DNA of 41,482 bases from Elusimicrobiota bacterium (GCA_012517285.1 JAAYVG010000034.1:1-41482), one strand, 5' to 3'; shown: positions 23,113 to 32,804, counted from the first letter of the stretch. Made by a program: numbers and translations. Notes: generated by a model not told the origin, from the letters alone.

Positions 23113-25623
23113 CTAAGCTCCTAAAACAAAGTTTATAATCTTATCCTTCACATATATTATTTTATTAATTTTTTGACCGTTTATATACTTTTCTATTTGA
23201 GGCATTGCAATTGAGGTTATCTCATCCTGACTTTTACCCATAGCTGTTTTTATCCTTCCCCTTAGCTTTCCGTTCACCTGCACTGCTATCTCAACCTCTT
23301 TTGTTGAGAGGACTGTTGAATCATATGATGGCCATGCTTCTTCCAAGAGAAATTTTTTGCCACCGTATATTTGCCATACCTCATCGGTTATATGAGGGGC
23401 AAATGGATGGAGAAGTTTAATAAATATTTCAAAATCATTTTTTGATGTATTTACTGATATAGCATTGAAATAAATCATAAGCTGGGATATGGCTGTGTTA
23501 AACCTAAGTTTTTCAATATCCTTAGTAACCTTTTCCACTGTTTCATTCCTAAGTATCAGTATATTCTTATCAGGGTCATTGTTGTTGATATTTCTTTTAA
23601 TATCTTTTCCCCATAGCCATACTCTTTTTAAGAATCTGTGAACACCCTCTATGGCCATTATATCCCATGGCTTTGAGTCTTCAAGTGGCCCCATAAACAT
23701 CTCATACATCCTGAATGTATCTGCACCGTATTTTGATATGGTTTCATCAGGATTTATCACATTCTTTTTTGATTTGGACATTTTCTCTATCATTGGTTTT
23801 ATTCTCTCTCCATCCGATGTAATGGCTGTTCCATCAGCTTCAAAACTTAGTTCCTTATAACTGTGATAAACACCCTTTGAGTCTCTGTATGCAAATGAAA
23901 CTATCATTCCCTGATGAACAAGCTTTTGAAATGGTTCTGAGGTTGAGACTATACCTATGTCATAGAGAAATTTATGCCAGAATCTTGCATACAGTAAATG
24001 GAGAACAGCATGTTCAGCACCTCCAACATAAAGATCAACAGGCATCCAGAGTTTTTCAGCCTCCTTATCAAATATTTTTTCATTATTTTTAGGATCAATA
24101 TATCTAAGATAATACCAGCAGGATCCTGCCCATTGGGGCATTGTATTTGTCTCTCTTTTGGCTGGAGAGTGACAGTGAGGACATGTTGTATTAACCCAGT
24201 CTGGTCTAAGGACAAGTGGAGATTCTCCTGTTCCGCTTGGTTGATACTGCTTTAGTTCTGGAAGCACAAGCGGAAGATCTTTTTCATCCAGTGGAACAAC
24301 ACCACATTTGGGGCAGTGGACCACAGGTATTGGTTCCCCCCAGTAACGCTGTCTTGAAAAAACCCAGTCTCTTAACTTGTAGTTTACCTTTGAATTCCCA
24401 AACCCTTTATCATTTATATACTCAATAATTTTTAATTTTGCTTTTTCTGTTGAAAGTCCATTTATGATATCAGAGTTTATGATAACACCATCATCGGTGT
24501 ATGGTTTTGATCTATCTATCTCACCAGAAACCGGTTTTATAACCCATATAATATCAAGATTAAATTTTTTTGCAAACTCAAAATCTCTTTCATCATGGGC
24601 AGGAACAGCCATTATTGCCCCGCTTCCGTAGTTCATAAGAACATAATCAGATATCCATATAGGTATTTTTTTACCGTTGACAGGATTTACTGCATATGAA
24701 CCAGAAAAAACTCCTGTTTTTTCCTTGCTTTCACTCCTTGATATATCTGTTTTTGATACAGCTTCTTTTATATACTTTTCTGCCTTATCTCTGTGTTCAT
24801 CTGTAATAAGTTTTTGAAGATATGGATGCTCAGGTGCAATAACAAGATATGTCGCCCCATATATTGTATCAGGTCTTGTTGTAAATACCTTTATCTTCAG
24901 ATCACTCTTTTCCAATGGAAAGTATATCTCTGCCCCCTCACTTTTACCGATCCAGTTTTTCTGCATCTCTATCGTTGATTTCGGCCAATCAAGGGTGTCA
25001 AGATCCTTTAAAAGCCTTTCAGCATATGCTGTTATCCTTAAAATCCACTGTCTTAGTGCCTTCTTTTCTACTGGTGTAGAGCATCTCTCACATCTTCCAC
25101 CAAAAACCTCTTCATTGCTGAGTCCTGTTTTACACTGAGGGCACCAGTTTATTGGAATGTAATCCATATACGCAAGCCCTTTTTCATAAAGCTTTAAAAA
25201 AATCCACTGAGTCCATTTATAGTATGATGGGTCTGTAGTGTTAATTTCCCTCTGAAAATCATATGAAAGTCCGAGTGATATTATCTGCCTCCTGAAGTTT
25301 TCTATGTTTTTTTGGGTTATTATGGCAGGATGTGTCTGAGTTGCCATAGCATAGTTTTCAGCTGGAAGTCCAAAGGCATCCCAGCCTATAGGATGAAGCA
25401 CATCATATCCGTTCATTCTTTTATACCTTGAGACAATATCAGTTGCAACATAGCCCTCAGGATGACCGACGTGAAGGCCATCACCGCTTGGGTATGGAAA
25501 CATATCAAGACAGTAAAACTTTTTATTATTAGGCTTGAATGGAGAAGAAAATATATTTGATTCCTTCCATCTTTTTTGCTGATTTAAATCTATATCTACA
25601 AAGTTTATTTCATCGTTGTTCAT
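23113..25623 (-). CDS. leuS: Leucyl-tRNA synthetase
   Basis: The 836-aa class I synthetase has the HIGH-type motif HVGHPEGY at about 52-59 in FPYPSGDGLHVGHPEGYV, the CP1 editing domain (TTRPDTIYGATYLVIAPEHP, read across), a zinc-like cysteine set (CPQCKTG...CERC) and KMSKSKKNV near 634. Full length for the bacterial enzyme. GAGG precedes the ATG. It lies 23 nt downstream of ybeY. Confidence 0.97.
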   Translation of the reverse strand: MNNDEINFVDIDLNQQKRWKESNIFSSPFKPNNKKFYCLDMFPYPSGDGLHVGHPEGYVATDIVSRYKRMNGYDVLHPIGWDAFGLPAENYAMATQTHPAIITQKNIENFRRQIISLGLSYDFQREINTTDPSYYKWTQWIFLKLYEKGLAYMDYIPINWCPQCKTGLSNEEVFGGRCERCSTPVEKKALRQWILRITAYAERLLKDLDTLDWPKSTIEMQKNWIGKSEGAEIYFPLEKSDLKIKVFTTRPDTIYGATYLVIAPEHPYLQKLITDEHRDKAEKYIKEAVSKTDISRSESKEKTGVFSGSYAVNPVNGKKIPIWISDYVLMNYGSGAIMAVPAHDERDFEFAKKFNLDIIWVIKPVSGEIDRSKPYTDDGVIINSDIINGLSTEKAKLKIIEYINDKGFGNSKVNYKLRDWVFSRQRYWGEPIPVVHCPKCGVVPLDEKDLPLVLPELKQYQPSGTGESPLVLRPDWVNTTCPHCHSPAKRETNTMPQWAGSCWYYLRYIDPKNNEKIFDKEAEKLWMPVDLYVGGAEHAVLHLLYARFWHKFLYDIGIVSTSEPFQKLVHQGMIVSFAYRDSKGVYHSYKELSFEADGTAITSDGERIKPMIEKMSKSKKNVINPDETISKYGADTFRMYEMFMGPLEDSKPWDIMAIEGVHRFLKRVWLWGKDIKRNINNNDPDKNILILRNETVEKVTKDIEKLRFNTAISQLMIYFNAISVNTSKNDFEIFIKLLHPFAPHITDEVWQIYGGKKFLLEEAWPSYDSTVLSTKEVEIAVQVNGKLRGRIKTAMGKSQDEITSIAMPQIEKYINGQKINKIIYVKDKIINFVLGA

Positions 25624-25646
25624 AATACACCTCGTTTAAAAAATTT

Positions 25647-26096
25647 TCATCTACTTTTGGTATGCAATTTGTTATCATCTGATAAAAGTTTAAAGATATA
25701 AAGCGTTTCCTCTGACATTGTTCTCTTCTCCTCGACAGTTTTATCATCAAAGCCAGAGATATGGAGTGAACCATGAACTGTGAGTATAAGGATCTCTGTT
25801 TCAAAAGGAATGCTGTATCGCTTAGAATTTTTTTCAGCTGTATCAACTGATATGAATATGTCTGCTACTTTTTCAGGGATAATGTCGTTTGAATAATCAA
25901 ATGCTATAACATCTGTTGCTCTTCTGTGGTTTAAAAACTTTGAATTTATTTTTTTTATCTCTTTGTCACTTAAAAAAATTATATTCAGCTCATCAATTTT
26001 TTTATTGTTTTGTTTTAATGTAAGAAAAGCTGCTTTTTTGATAATATCTGTGTTATTAAAAGATACATCTGTCTGGTTTATTATATTAATGTTCAT
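25647..26096 (-). CDS. ybeY: Endoribonuclease YbeY, with altered metal site
   Basis: YbeY is a metallo-RNase for 16S rRNA maturation and ribosome quality control. RATDVIAFDY and ILTVHGSLHISGFDD show the family. The canonical site is HGxLHLxGYDH with three zinc histidines. Here the first two are present (H108, H112) but the third is Asp (D118). I choose the ATG at 26096 (149 aa) because it overlaps the phoH stop as ATGA, like many pairs here. An ATG at 26108 would add MGKK. Upstream phoH and downstream leuS fit the usual gene order. Confidence 0.9.
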   Translation of the reverse strand: MNINIINQTDVSFNNTDIIKKAAFLTLKQNNKKIDELNIIFLSDKEIKKINSKFLNHRRATDVIAFDYSNDIIPEKVADIFISVDTAEKNSKRYSIPFETEILILTVHGSLHISGFDDKTVEEKRTMSEETLYIFKLLSDDNKLHTKSR

Positions 26097-27037
26097 TTTT
26101 TTTCCCATCTCTCATATGCATTTACTATTTTTGAAACAAGCGGATGTCTAACTATATCAGAGTTTGAAAGTTTTATAATTTTTATCTCTTTGATATCCTT
26201 TAAAATTTTTAGTGATGTTATAAGACCTGAGTTCTCTTTAGATTCAAGATCTATCTGTGTTATGTCACCGGTTATAACTATTTTTGAGTTTATTCCCATT
26301 CTTGTTAGAAACATCTTCATCTGTGATGTTGTGGTGTTTTGTGCTTCATCAAGTATTATAAAAGAATTTTCAAGGGTTCTCCCCCTCATATATGCAAGCG
26401 GAAGAGTTTCTATTATATCCTCTTCCTTGTATATCTGAAATTTTTCAGGGCCTAAAAGATTATAAAAATTATCATACACAGGTCTTAGATATGGATTTAC
26501 CTTATCATCTATATCACCTGGCAGAAAACCTAACCTTTCCCCGACTTCAACTATCGGTCTTGTGATCACTATTTTTCTTATTTTTTTATTCTTCAGCATT
26601 CGTAATGCCATAACTGTTGCTAAAAATGTTTTTCCTGTGCCTGCTGGACCAATAGATATTACAATATCATTTTCTTCTATTGCCTTTATGTACAATTCCT
26701 GATTTGGTGTTTTTGGTGTTACTGCTGTTCCAAATTCACTTCGGTATAAGGCCGTGTCCTCCTTATCATCTTCATCATCGGTTTTGTTCTCTTCATCATC
26801 ATCTGTTATTTCAGCTGAATAATACTTTTTAAGGACATAGCTCAGTCTTGATATTGTTTTATCAACATTTCTTTCCTTCCCCTTTATATTAAGTGATATG
26901 CTGTTATCAGCGGAGCTGTGAATAACGGATATATTTACGCTGAAATCCTTTTCAAGCTCTCTTAAATATATGTCCTGTGGACCGAGAACTACCGTAGCCT
27001 CATCAGTATTGTTAAATTTAAAATTTTTTATTATCAT
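26093..27037 (-). CDS. ybeZ: PhoH-like ATPase (YbeZ)
   Basis: The 314-aa P-loop ATPase has Walker A GPAGTGKTFLA at about 128-138, Walker B FIILDEAQN, and PIVEVGERLGFLPGD with VITGDITQIDL as family motifs. An N-terminal domain of about 80 residues carries the usual nucleic-acid-binding fold, followed by an acidic stretch (TDDDEENKTDDEDDKED). YbeZ works with YbeY, which follows with a 4-nt overlap. Its start lies inside the end of the GH57 gene (20-nt overlap). Confidence 0.93.
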   Translation of the reverse strand: MIIKNFKFNNTDEATVVLGPQDIYLRELEKDFSVNISVIHSSADNSISLNIKGKERNVDKTISRLSYVLKKYYSAEITDDDEENKTDDEDDKEDTALYRSEFGTAVTPKTPNQELYIKAIEENDIVISIGPAGTGKTFLATVMALRMLKNKKIRKIVITRPIVEVGERLGFLPGDIDDKVNPYLRPVYDNFYNLLGPEKFQIYKEEDIIETLPLAYMRGRTLENSFIILDEAQNTTTSQMKMFLTRMGINSKIVITGDITQIDLESKENSGLITSLKILKDIKEIKIIKLSNSDIVRHPLVSKIVNAYERWEKK

Positions 27038-29081
27038 ATTCAGTCTGATACTTCCATAGTATCTTATTCAGATTAGAATTTTTTATAATTTTTAATATTT
27101 CATCATCCATATCAGGTTCTTTTCTTATTATGAATGATACGAGATCATAAACAAATGGAATAAATGATAGATCTGTTTTGTTTGAAGCAATGTCCTTAAA
27201 TTTTTTTACAAGTTTTTTAAAGGAGTCATCTGTGTGGTCATATGAAGAAAGCATATACAGATACTGTTTCAGTAAAAGATCCTTCTCATCCTTTGAAAGG
27301 AGTATGCTGATGATCCTTGCAGTTTTTTTACTTATGTCGTTTATGTTGAAAATATTACATCCATCAAAATTTCCAGAAAGCATATCAGAGATATCTCTTT
27401 GAGGATCTGATGTTGGCTTCACTATTGATTTGATGTTGTTTTCATATTTAATAGAAACAGTAAAATAATCTTCCTGTAATGTGTATATGTCTGTAAATTT
27501 TAGAAGATAGGCTCTTATTCCATTTCTTTCTTCTTTTTTTGTAAGCTTTATGCGATATTTTGTTTTTGATATTCTATCTGTGAAATCAAGGCTTTCAAGG
27601 ATTGCAAACTCTGCTGCCATAACCATTTCTGAGCTTATTTCATTTTTGTATATATTATTTATGAGCTCGGATACGTCTATTTTTAGATTTGATTTTTCTT
27701 TTTTTAATTCATCAATAGCATTCGTTGATATACCATATTTTTTAAACAAATTATCAAGCCATATCATATGCTTTATGTTGTTTAATGTTTCAATGTTTGT
27801 TATGTCATCAAAAAACCATCCACAGCTTGTCTCGGAGTATGCTGTATGGACCTGTGATAAAAAGATATTTAATATCTCTGATGCTTTCTGGGATGTAACT
27901 GGACTTTTAGAGTGCTTTTCTATAAATCTTATAAAGCTGTGTGGATCAGGTTGATCATAAAAGTTTATATAATCATACAGAGCTTTATCTGGTTCTTTTA
28001 TAAGTTCAGTTGTTTCTTTTAAAAAAATATCATTGCTTTTTTTAGCAAGCTCATCAGTTGTTCGTCTGAGTGTTTTTCTCCAACCCTGATACTTAAAGTT
28101 TGGGTTTGTCCTGCATCCACATTCATCATTCCATCTCTTTGTCCCATGAGGACATGACCATGATGATGGATTTATTATTTCAACCTCATCAGTAGCTTTG
28201 ATACTGTTATAAATGTATGAGAGATTGGTTATTTCAAGTTTTTTATCGGAGCGAATCTTTTTTATAAGATTTTTTAGAAATATATCTCCATCTTTTATAT
28301 GATGACCATAGTTCTCTCCGTCTGATGCCATTAAAAAAAATGAATCTGATTTAAGATTTTCTCTGAATGTTGATTTTATTCTAAGAAGAAATTTTTCAGT
28401 ATTGCCAAGTTCTGATACCATTCTATCAGATACATCCTTGTTGTAAAAAAATATTCTTATGCTTTTTTCAGTATTAATTTTTGATCTCCATATATATGGT
28501 ACTGATGTATCAAAATTATTATCTTTTATGGCTCCGTCTCTTGTTTTTACACACTTAATCTGGGTTGGTGATAGAACTGTGAATAATATATTGTTTTCTA
28601 TAAGTGATTCGAGTGTATCATCGTCACATGCAGTTTCACTCAGCCACATACCGAGCGGCTCTCTTTTAAAGTTTGATCTGAAATTTTCTATACCCCACTT
28701 TATATAAAGTTTCTTTCTCGAAGCTGTAAGATTAGGGAGTATTGAGTGGTTGTAAACCTGAGCTATTGCGTTGCCGTATCCAAATAGCTTTGATGATATG
28801 ATATCTGCTTCAATGATTGATATGTAGAGTTTTGGATAATTTGTTTTTATGTAATTCAAGAGGGTTGGCCCAAAGTTAAAGTTAATAAATGAATATGATT
28901 GGAAAAACTCATTGGTATTGAATTTAATATCCTTTATTGAAAGTGGGCCATAACATTCATCGGTTATCATCTGATTAAAGCTTTCGTAGCACGGGTTTGA
29001 TGTCTCTTCGTTTATTATTCCAGTGAACGGATCGTTTCTATGGGGCTGATAAAAGTGTGCATGAACTGTAAAATATCTCAT
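27018..29081 (-). CDS. Glycoside hydrolase family 57 protein (DUF3536 type)
   Basis: The GH57 protein (687 aa) begins MRYFTVHAHFYQPHRNDPF, the standard motif 1. GMWLSETACDDDTLE carries the likely catalytic nucleophile Glu near residue 149, and MASDGENYGHH the acid/base Asp region. The long helical C-terminal part fits DUF3536. Such proteins act on alpha-glucans such as glycogen, as amylase or branching enzyme. The ATG at 29081 overlaps the glgC stop as ATGA. An ATG two codons earlier is equally possible. Pairing with glgC supports glycogen metabolism. Confidence 0.9.
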   Translation of the reverse strand: MRYFTVHAHFYQPHRNDPFTGIINEETSNPCYESFNQMITDECYGPLSIKDIKFNTNEFFQSYSFINFNFGPTLLNYIKTNYPKLYISIIEADIISSKLFGYGNAIAQVYNHSILPNLTASRKKLYIKWGIENFRSNFKREPLGMWLSETACDDDTLESLIENNILFTVLSPTQIKCVKTRDGAIKDNNFDTSVPYIWRSKINTEKSIRIFFYNKDVSDRMVSELGNTEKFLLRIKSTFRENLKSDSFFLMASDGENYGHHIKDGDIFLKNLIKKIRSDKKLEITNLSYIYNSIKATDEVEIINPSSWSCPHGTKRWNDECGCRTNPNFKYQGWRKTLRRTTDELAKKSNDIFLKETTELIKEPDKALYDYINFYDQPDPHSFIRFIEKHSKSPVTSQKASEILNIFLSQVHTAYSETSCGWFFDDITNIETLNNIKHMIWLDNLFKKYGISTNAIDELKKEKSNLKIDVSELINNIYKNEISSEMVMAAEFAILESLDFTDRISKTKYRIKLTKKEERNGIRAYLLKFTDIYTLQEDYFTVSIKYENNIKSIVKPTSDPQRDISDMLSGNFDGCNIFNINDISKKTARIISILLSKDEKDLLLKQYLYMLSSYDHTDDSFKKLVKKFKDIASNKTDLSFIPFVYDLVSFIIRKEPDMDDEILKIIKNSNLNKILWKYQTEYDNKKF

Positions 29082-30283
29082 TCCCATTTTGAAATTCCTC
29101 TCGGTATGATAACGATCCCACTTGGATCTATATAATAGTTTTGGGCATCCCTGTCAGGATTAAACCCCACGACAGTCTTTGGTTCAAATATATTGAATCT
29201 GTCAACAATAACATTTTTAAGCCTTGATCCTGAGTGTATCTCGCAGCTATCCATTATTATGCAGTTCGTAAGTTCACATTTGTCATGAATTATAACATTT
29301 GATGATATCACACACTTTTTAAGGGATGATTTAACAATGACACTGCCATCTGAGACAAGGCTATCCTCAATGTTTGATTGTATTATTCTTGCAGGACCTG
29401 ATATAAACTTCTGTGATATTATAGGCCATCTTGAGTTGTTTAAATCTATCAGAGGTTTCTGGCCTAAAAAATCCATATGAGCATCAAAATAGGATTGAAT
29501 TGTACCCACATCCCTCCAGTAGTTTGACTCCTCATAATCCTTTATTCCTGGCAGTACTTGCTTTGAATAGTTGTATGCAAAAACACCGTAATCTTTATAT
29601 ATTGCTGGGAGTATTGTTTTTCCGAAGTCAACATCGGATCTGTCTGAAAATTCATGCATTATCTCCCTTAAAACATCAAAATTAAAAATATAGTTTCCCA
29701 TGGATGCATATGCAAGGTCAGGATTTGATGGCATTGGTTTAGGATTTTTAGGTTTTTCCTCAAAACCACAGACTCTGTCCTTTTCATCAGCCATAATAGT
29801 GCCAAACCTTGATGCTTCTTTTATTGGAACTGTTATTGCACTTATGGTTACATCTGCTTTTTTTTGCATATGAAACTTTATCATCTGTCCTATATCCATT
29901 CTGTATATGTGATCAGCTCCAAATATTGCAACGAGATCAGGTGAAAAATCTGTTATAAGATTCAAATTCTGCTTGACAGCATCAGCGGTACCCCTGTACC
30001 ACATCTCACCTAACCTCATCTGAGGTGGGACAACTGTTATAAACTGATCATTTGTTAAACTTGAAAATGACCAGTTCTGCCTTATGTGTTCAATAAGTGA
30101 CTGTGATAGATACTGAACGAGAACATAGTTTGCATATATGCCTGAGTTTATAAAATTTGATAAAACAAAGTCTATTATTCTGTATTTACCGGCAAACGGA
30201 ACAGCTGGTTTTGAGCGTTCCTTTGTTAATGGATATAATCTTTCTCCCTTGCCCCCTGCCATTATTATCCCTATTGTTTTCAT
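29078..30283 (-). CDS. glgC: Glucose-1-phosphate adenylyltransferase
   Basis: GlgC makes ADP-glucose for glycogen synthesis. The 401-aa protein has the nucleotide-binding GGKGERLYPLTKERSKPAVP at the N-terminus, FAGKYRIIDFVLSN, GADHIYRMD and FEEKPKNP in the catalytic domain. A C-terminal left-handed beta-helix has hexapeptide repeats (DGSVIVKSSLKKCVISSNVI, read across). GGGAGAA precedes the ATG. It is followed by GH57, and 20 nt separate it from the chlorite-dismutase-like gene upstream. Confidence 0.96.
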   Translation of the reverse strand: MKTIGIIMAGGKGERLYPLTKERSKPAVPFAGKYRIIDFVLSNFINSGIYANYVLVQYLSQSLIEHIRQNWSFSSLTNDQFITVVPPQMRLGEMWYRGTADAVKQNLNLITDFSPDLVAIFGADHIYRMDIGQMIKFHMQKKADVTISAITVPIKEASRFGTIMADEKDRVCGFEEKPKNPKPMPSNPDLAYASMGNYIFNFDVLREIMHEFSDRSDVDFGKTILPAIYKDYGVFAYNYSKQVLPGIKDYEESNYWRDVGTIQSYFDAHMDFLGQKPLIDLNNSRWPIISQKFISGPARIIQSNIEDSLVSDGSVIVKSSLKKCVISSNVIIHDKCELTNCIIMDSCEIHSGSRLKNVIVDRFNIFEPKTVVGFNPDRDAQNYYIDPSGIVIIPRGISKWE

Positions 30284-30303
30284 AAGTTCTCCCTTTTTTT
30301 ATA

Positions 30304-30957
30304 TCAGCTTATATTATCAAGTATTTCTCTCAGATCCTTTCCAATGGAAAGAAAAACAGGTCTGTCATTTGTGGTATAACATTTGTTTTTAAGGCATTTG
30401 AGATTTTCTGTAGCAGATATGAGATTGTTTATATCACTTGCCTCTCTTACAACTATCATATCTTGGTCATCTATACCATAAGAAATAAAAAAATTTTCTT
30501 GTATTTTGGTGTATTTTGAGAGAACATTTTCTCTTTCTTTCATCATCTTTTTTCGGTCTTCATCTGATAGATCATACCACTCATGAGATTTGTTGAGTGG
30601 ATGAACTAAAAGATAAGGATATATTCCAAAGCTGCTGTTGATATCATCCATGGATTTCTGAAAGTCCTTAGCACCAATATATGTATATCTTACATCCATA
30701 TATTTACCAATTCCTATAGAAAAAGTCCTTGCACAGATGTTTTGAAGATAATCCAGTGAGCTGTGCATTCTCCAGAAAAGTATATCACAGTCCTCTTTAA
30801 GTCCACTCGTGAAGTATGTCCTCAAAAAAATTTTTTCCTGAAAATTGGCTATGGAGTTTTCAAACTCCTGTTTTAGTGTTATTTTTTCATTTTGTTGAAG
30901 GTGATTGAATCTATTAGAAAGTCTTACAAATGTAAATATTGAAAACAGTTTGTTCAT
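30304..30957 (-). CDS. Chlorite-dismutase-family protein lacking the heme ligand
   Basis: The 217-aa protein has the family's dimeric alpha/beta-barrel pattern, with SHEWYDLSDEDRKKMMKERE aligning to the EWYxLPxEERxxLMxxHG region of HemQ and chlorite dismutase. The proximal heme histidine of that motif is replaced by Arg (R142), and the next Gly by Glu. Known family branches without heme, such as the Thermoplasma protein TA0507, have a similar loss. It is therefore probably not HemQ or a dismutase. It precedes glgC by 20 nt and may be co-transcribed. Function unknown. Confidence 0.75.
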   Translation of the reverse strand: MNKLFSIFTFVRLSNRFNHLQQNEKITLKQEFENSIANFQEKIFLRTYFTSGLKEDCDILFWRMHSSLDYLQNICARTFSIGIGKYMDVRYTYIGAKDFQKSMDDINSSFGIYPYLLVHPLNKSHEWYDLSDEDRKKMMKERENVLSKYTKIQENFFISYGIDDQDMIVVREASDINNLISATENLKCLKNKCYTTNDRPVFLSIGKDLREILDNIS

Positions 30958-30983
30958 AAAATCTCCGCTAAAAATAAATGATC

Positions 30984-31060
30984 AGTGAGCAGTGGTTATT
31001 GCAGTTATAAGGTTTTTTCCTTATTACTGACCACCAGCCAGTGTACACAGTTTACATCCT
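30984..31060. repeat. Degenerate repeat remnant before the Cld-family gene
   Basis: AGTG cores at 30984 and 30991 are 7 nt apart in a CAGTGAT-class context (gatcagtgagcagtggtta). They are followed by ataaggttttttccttatta, which resembles the end of the array at 20486-20504 (gaataaggttttccttttatta). It looks like a decayed copy of the same spacer repeat. Confidence 0.45.
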
Positions 31061-31108
31061 ATAACAATTTTATATATATATTTTATCAAAAATATTACTA
31101 TGAATAAC

Positions 31109-31975
31109 TCATTGCTGTTTCTGGTTTGAAATATCATTCTTTGATGGTGAGGATTTGATGCTAAGATAATTCAATGTAAAACCTAAAACCTCAGTTTCAT
31201 CTTCAGTTATAAGTCCTGGCTCAAACTGAATTATCAAATATTTTTTACCATTATAATTTATAACATCTTTTGATGAAACAACCCTCGTGTTCTGTCTGTT
31301 TGCCATCATCATAACACCCTCAACCCTTTCTCCAATCTTTATATCTGGTATCTCATCAAAGTCAAATAAAAGTGTGTAATAATAATCCTCATTAGGTATG
31401 TAATTTGTTAACGTTATTTTGTATTTATTAAAAGCTCTGTTTATTATTCCATTAAGTCCTATTTGCGGTTGTATAAAAAGTTTGTTTTTATTTTTAGCTA
31501 TAACCCTCATCTTTTTGGCTATTCTGAGTATTCTATCACCCTTGTTTACAAAATCATTAGGTTTAACATACCTTTTTATCACTATACCATTTGTTGGTGA
31601 TTTTATATCCGTATATTTAAACATTCCATCCCATCTCTTAAGTATATCATCCTTTTCTTTTTCATCAGTGGCTGTTTTTAAAAGAGCTGCTACCTCACCT
31701 GTTACTACTCTTATTATTGCCTCTGATGATTCTATGACATCAAACAACTCTGGTTTTATAGATATTATCTGCCCATCAAAGTTTGCCTTTATATCATACT
31801 CTTCATATGCTTGTGTTATTCCTGATATGTCAGCGGTTATAAGCATTTTTTTATTTTCTATTCTCTTTTCTTCAAATGTTGAAGATGAAATTAGTATGTT
31901 TTGAGAAAACATGTTTAATGACGGTATAAAAACAAGACCAATTATAAAATACAGAATTATTCTTTTATTTAACAT
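31109..31975 (-). CDS. Secreted HlyD-like (barrel-sandwich) adaptor protein
   Basis: The ATG at 31975 (288 aa) gives a clean signal peptide, MLNKRIILYFIIGLVFIPSL, and overlaps the thyX stop by 11 nt. A longer frame from 32044 lies inside thyX and is rejected. YDIKANFDGQIISIKPELFD and DIKSPTNGIVIKRYVKPNDF, with GDRILRIA, look like the two halves of a biotinyl-lipoyl-like barrel-sandwich domain as in membrane-fusion proteins. The helical hairpin between the halves is short. No transporter or outer-membrane channel gene is adjacent, so its partner is unknown. Confidence 0.65.
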   Translation of the reverse strand: MLNKRIILYFIIGLVFIPSLNMFSQNILISSSTFEEKRIENKKMLITADISGITQAYEEYDIKANFDGQIISIKPELFDVIESSEAIIRVVTGEVAALLKTATDEKEKDDILKRWDGMFKYTDIKSPTNGIVIKRYVKPNDFVNKGDRILRIAKKMRVIAKNKNKLFIQPQIGLNGIINRAFNKYKITLTNYIPNEDYYYTLLFDFDEIPDIKIGERVEGVMMMANRQNTRVVSSKDVINYNGKKYLIIQFEPGLITEDETEVLGFTLNYLSIKSSPSKNDISNQKQQ

Positions 31976-32639
31976 ATATTTTGCTGAAAGACTCCCATGT
32001 CCATGGCATCTTTTCTTTAAATATTTCATGGATGGCATTGGCATACTCCCTTATCTCATACTGGGCATGATCATCCATCCTAAGCTTCAAAAAGTTTAAA
32101 AGACTTCTTGCATTAACTGTCCAGTAAAACTGTGTATATTGGCTTACTGGAAGAACCATACGAGCCATCTCCCTTGCAACACCATTTTTTATCAGGAGTT
32201 CGTATGTTCTATAAGAATTTTCAATAGCATTTTCATACTCTTTTAATAGTTTATCGTTTGGAAGGGATGAGTCATCAATAGAACCCTGTTTGTTCTTAGT
32301 GTCCTGAACCCTGAACTGTTTGGGTATATAAAACTCATCCTTAACCTCAGTATATCTTGAGCTGACCTCATTAAATGATCCCCATCTATGTCTCATCCAC
32401 TGCCTTGCAATAAATATAGGACATTTCACATGGAACTGAAAAACAGAGTGTTCAAATGGCGTGAGATGACCATTTTTTAAAAGATACTCTATAAGTTTCT
32501 TATCCCTTTCATCACCCTTTGGTGTCATATCAAAGCTAACCCTTGCGGCAAGAACGACCTTTAAATCACCACCTATAAAATCTATAAGCTTCAAAAAACC
32601 CTTATCAAGAATATCATAATATATTTTTGATTCTAACAT
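31965..32639 (-). CDS. thyX: Flavin-dependent thymidylate synthase
   Basis: ThyX makes dTMP from dUMP with FAD, NADPH and methylenetetrahydrofolate. The signature RHRWGSFNEVSSRYTE matches RHRxxSxNExSxRY exactly. LPVSQYTQFYWTVNARSLLN near the end is also typical. I choose the ATG at 32639 (224 aa) because GGAGG lies 6 nt upstream. The longer frame from 32657 begins in front of that site. It is followed directly by the HlyD-like gene. Confidence 0.96.
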   Translation of the reverse strand: MLESKIYYDILDKGFLKLIDFIGGDLKVVLAARVSFDMTPKGDERDKKLIEYLLKNGHLTPFEHSVFQFHVKCPIFIARQWMRHRWGSFNEVSSRYTEVKDEFYIPKQFRVQDTKNKQGSIDDSSLPNDKLLKEYENAIENSYRTYELLIKNGVAREMARMVLPVSQYTQFYWTVNARSLLNFLKLRMDDHAQYEIREYANAIHEIFKEKMPWTWESFSKIYVK

Positions 32640-32804
32640 AAATTCCTCCATTGGCATTCTCTGTGAAAGTAATTACTAAAATTATAAAAAAATTATATAT
32701 ACTTTATTGTAGCAAATTATCCAGCTACCTAAACAGACGACATTGTTGCCTGTAAAAGATAGATCTGTGATTTGTGTTTAGGTGGCCGAGATAGGTAGTG
32801 CGAA

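Noticed and set aside
31976-32044. N-terminal extension of the HlyD-like protein
   Set aside because: It lies inside thyX and would bury a clear signal peptide.
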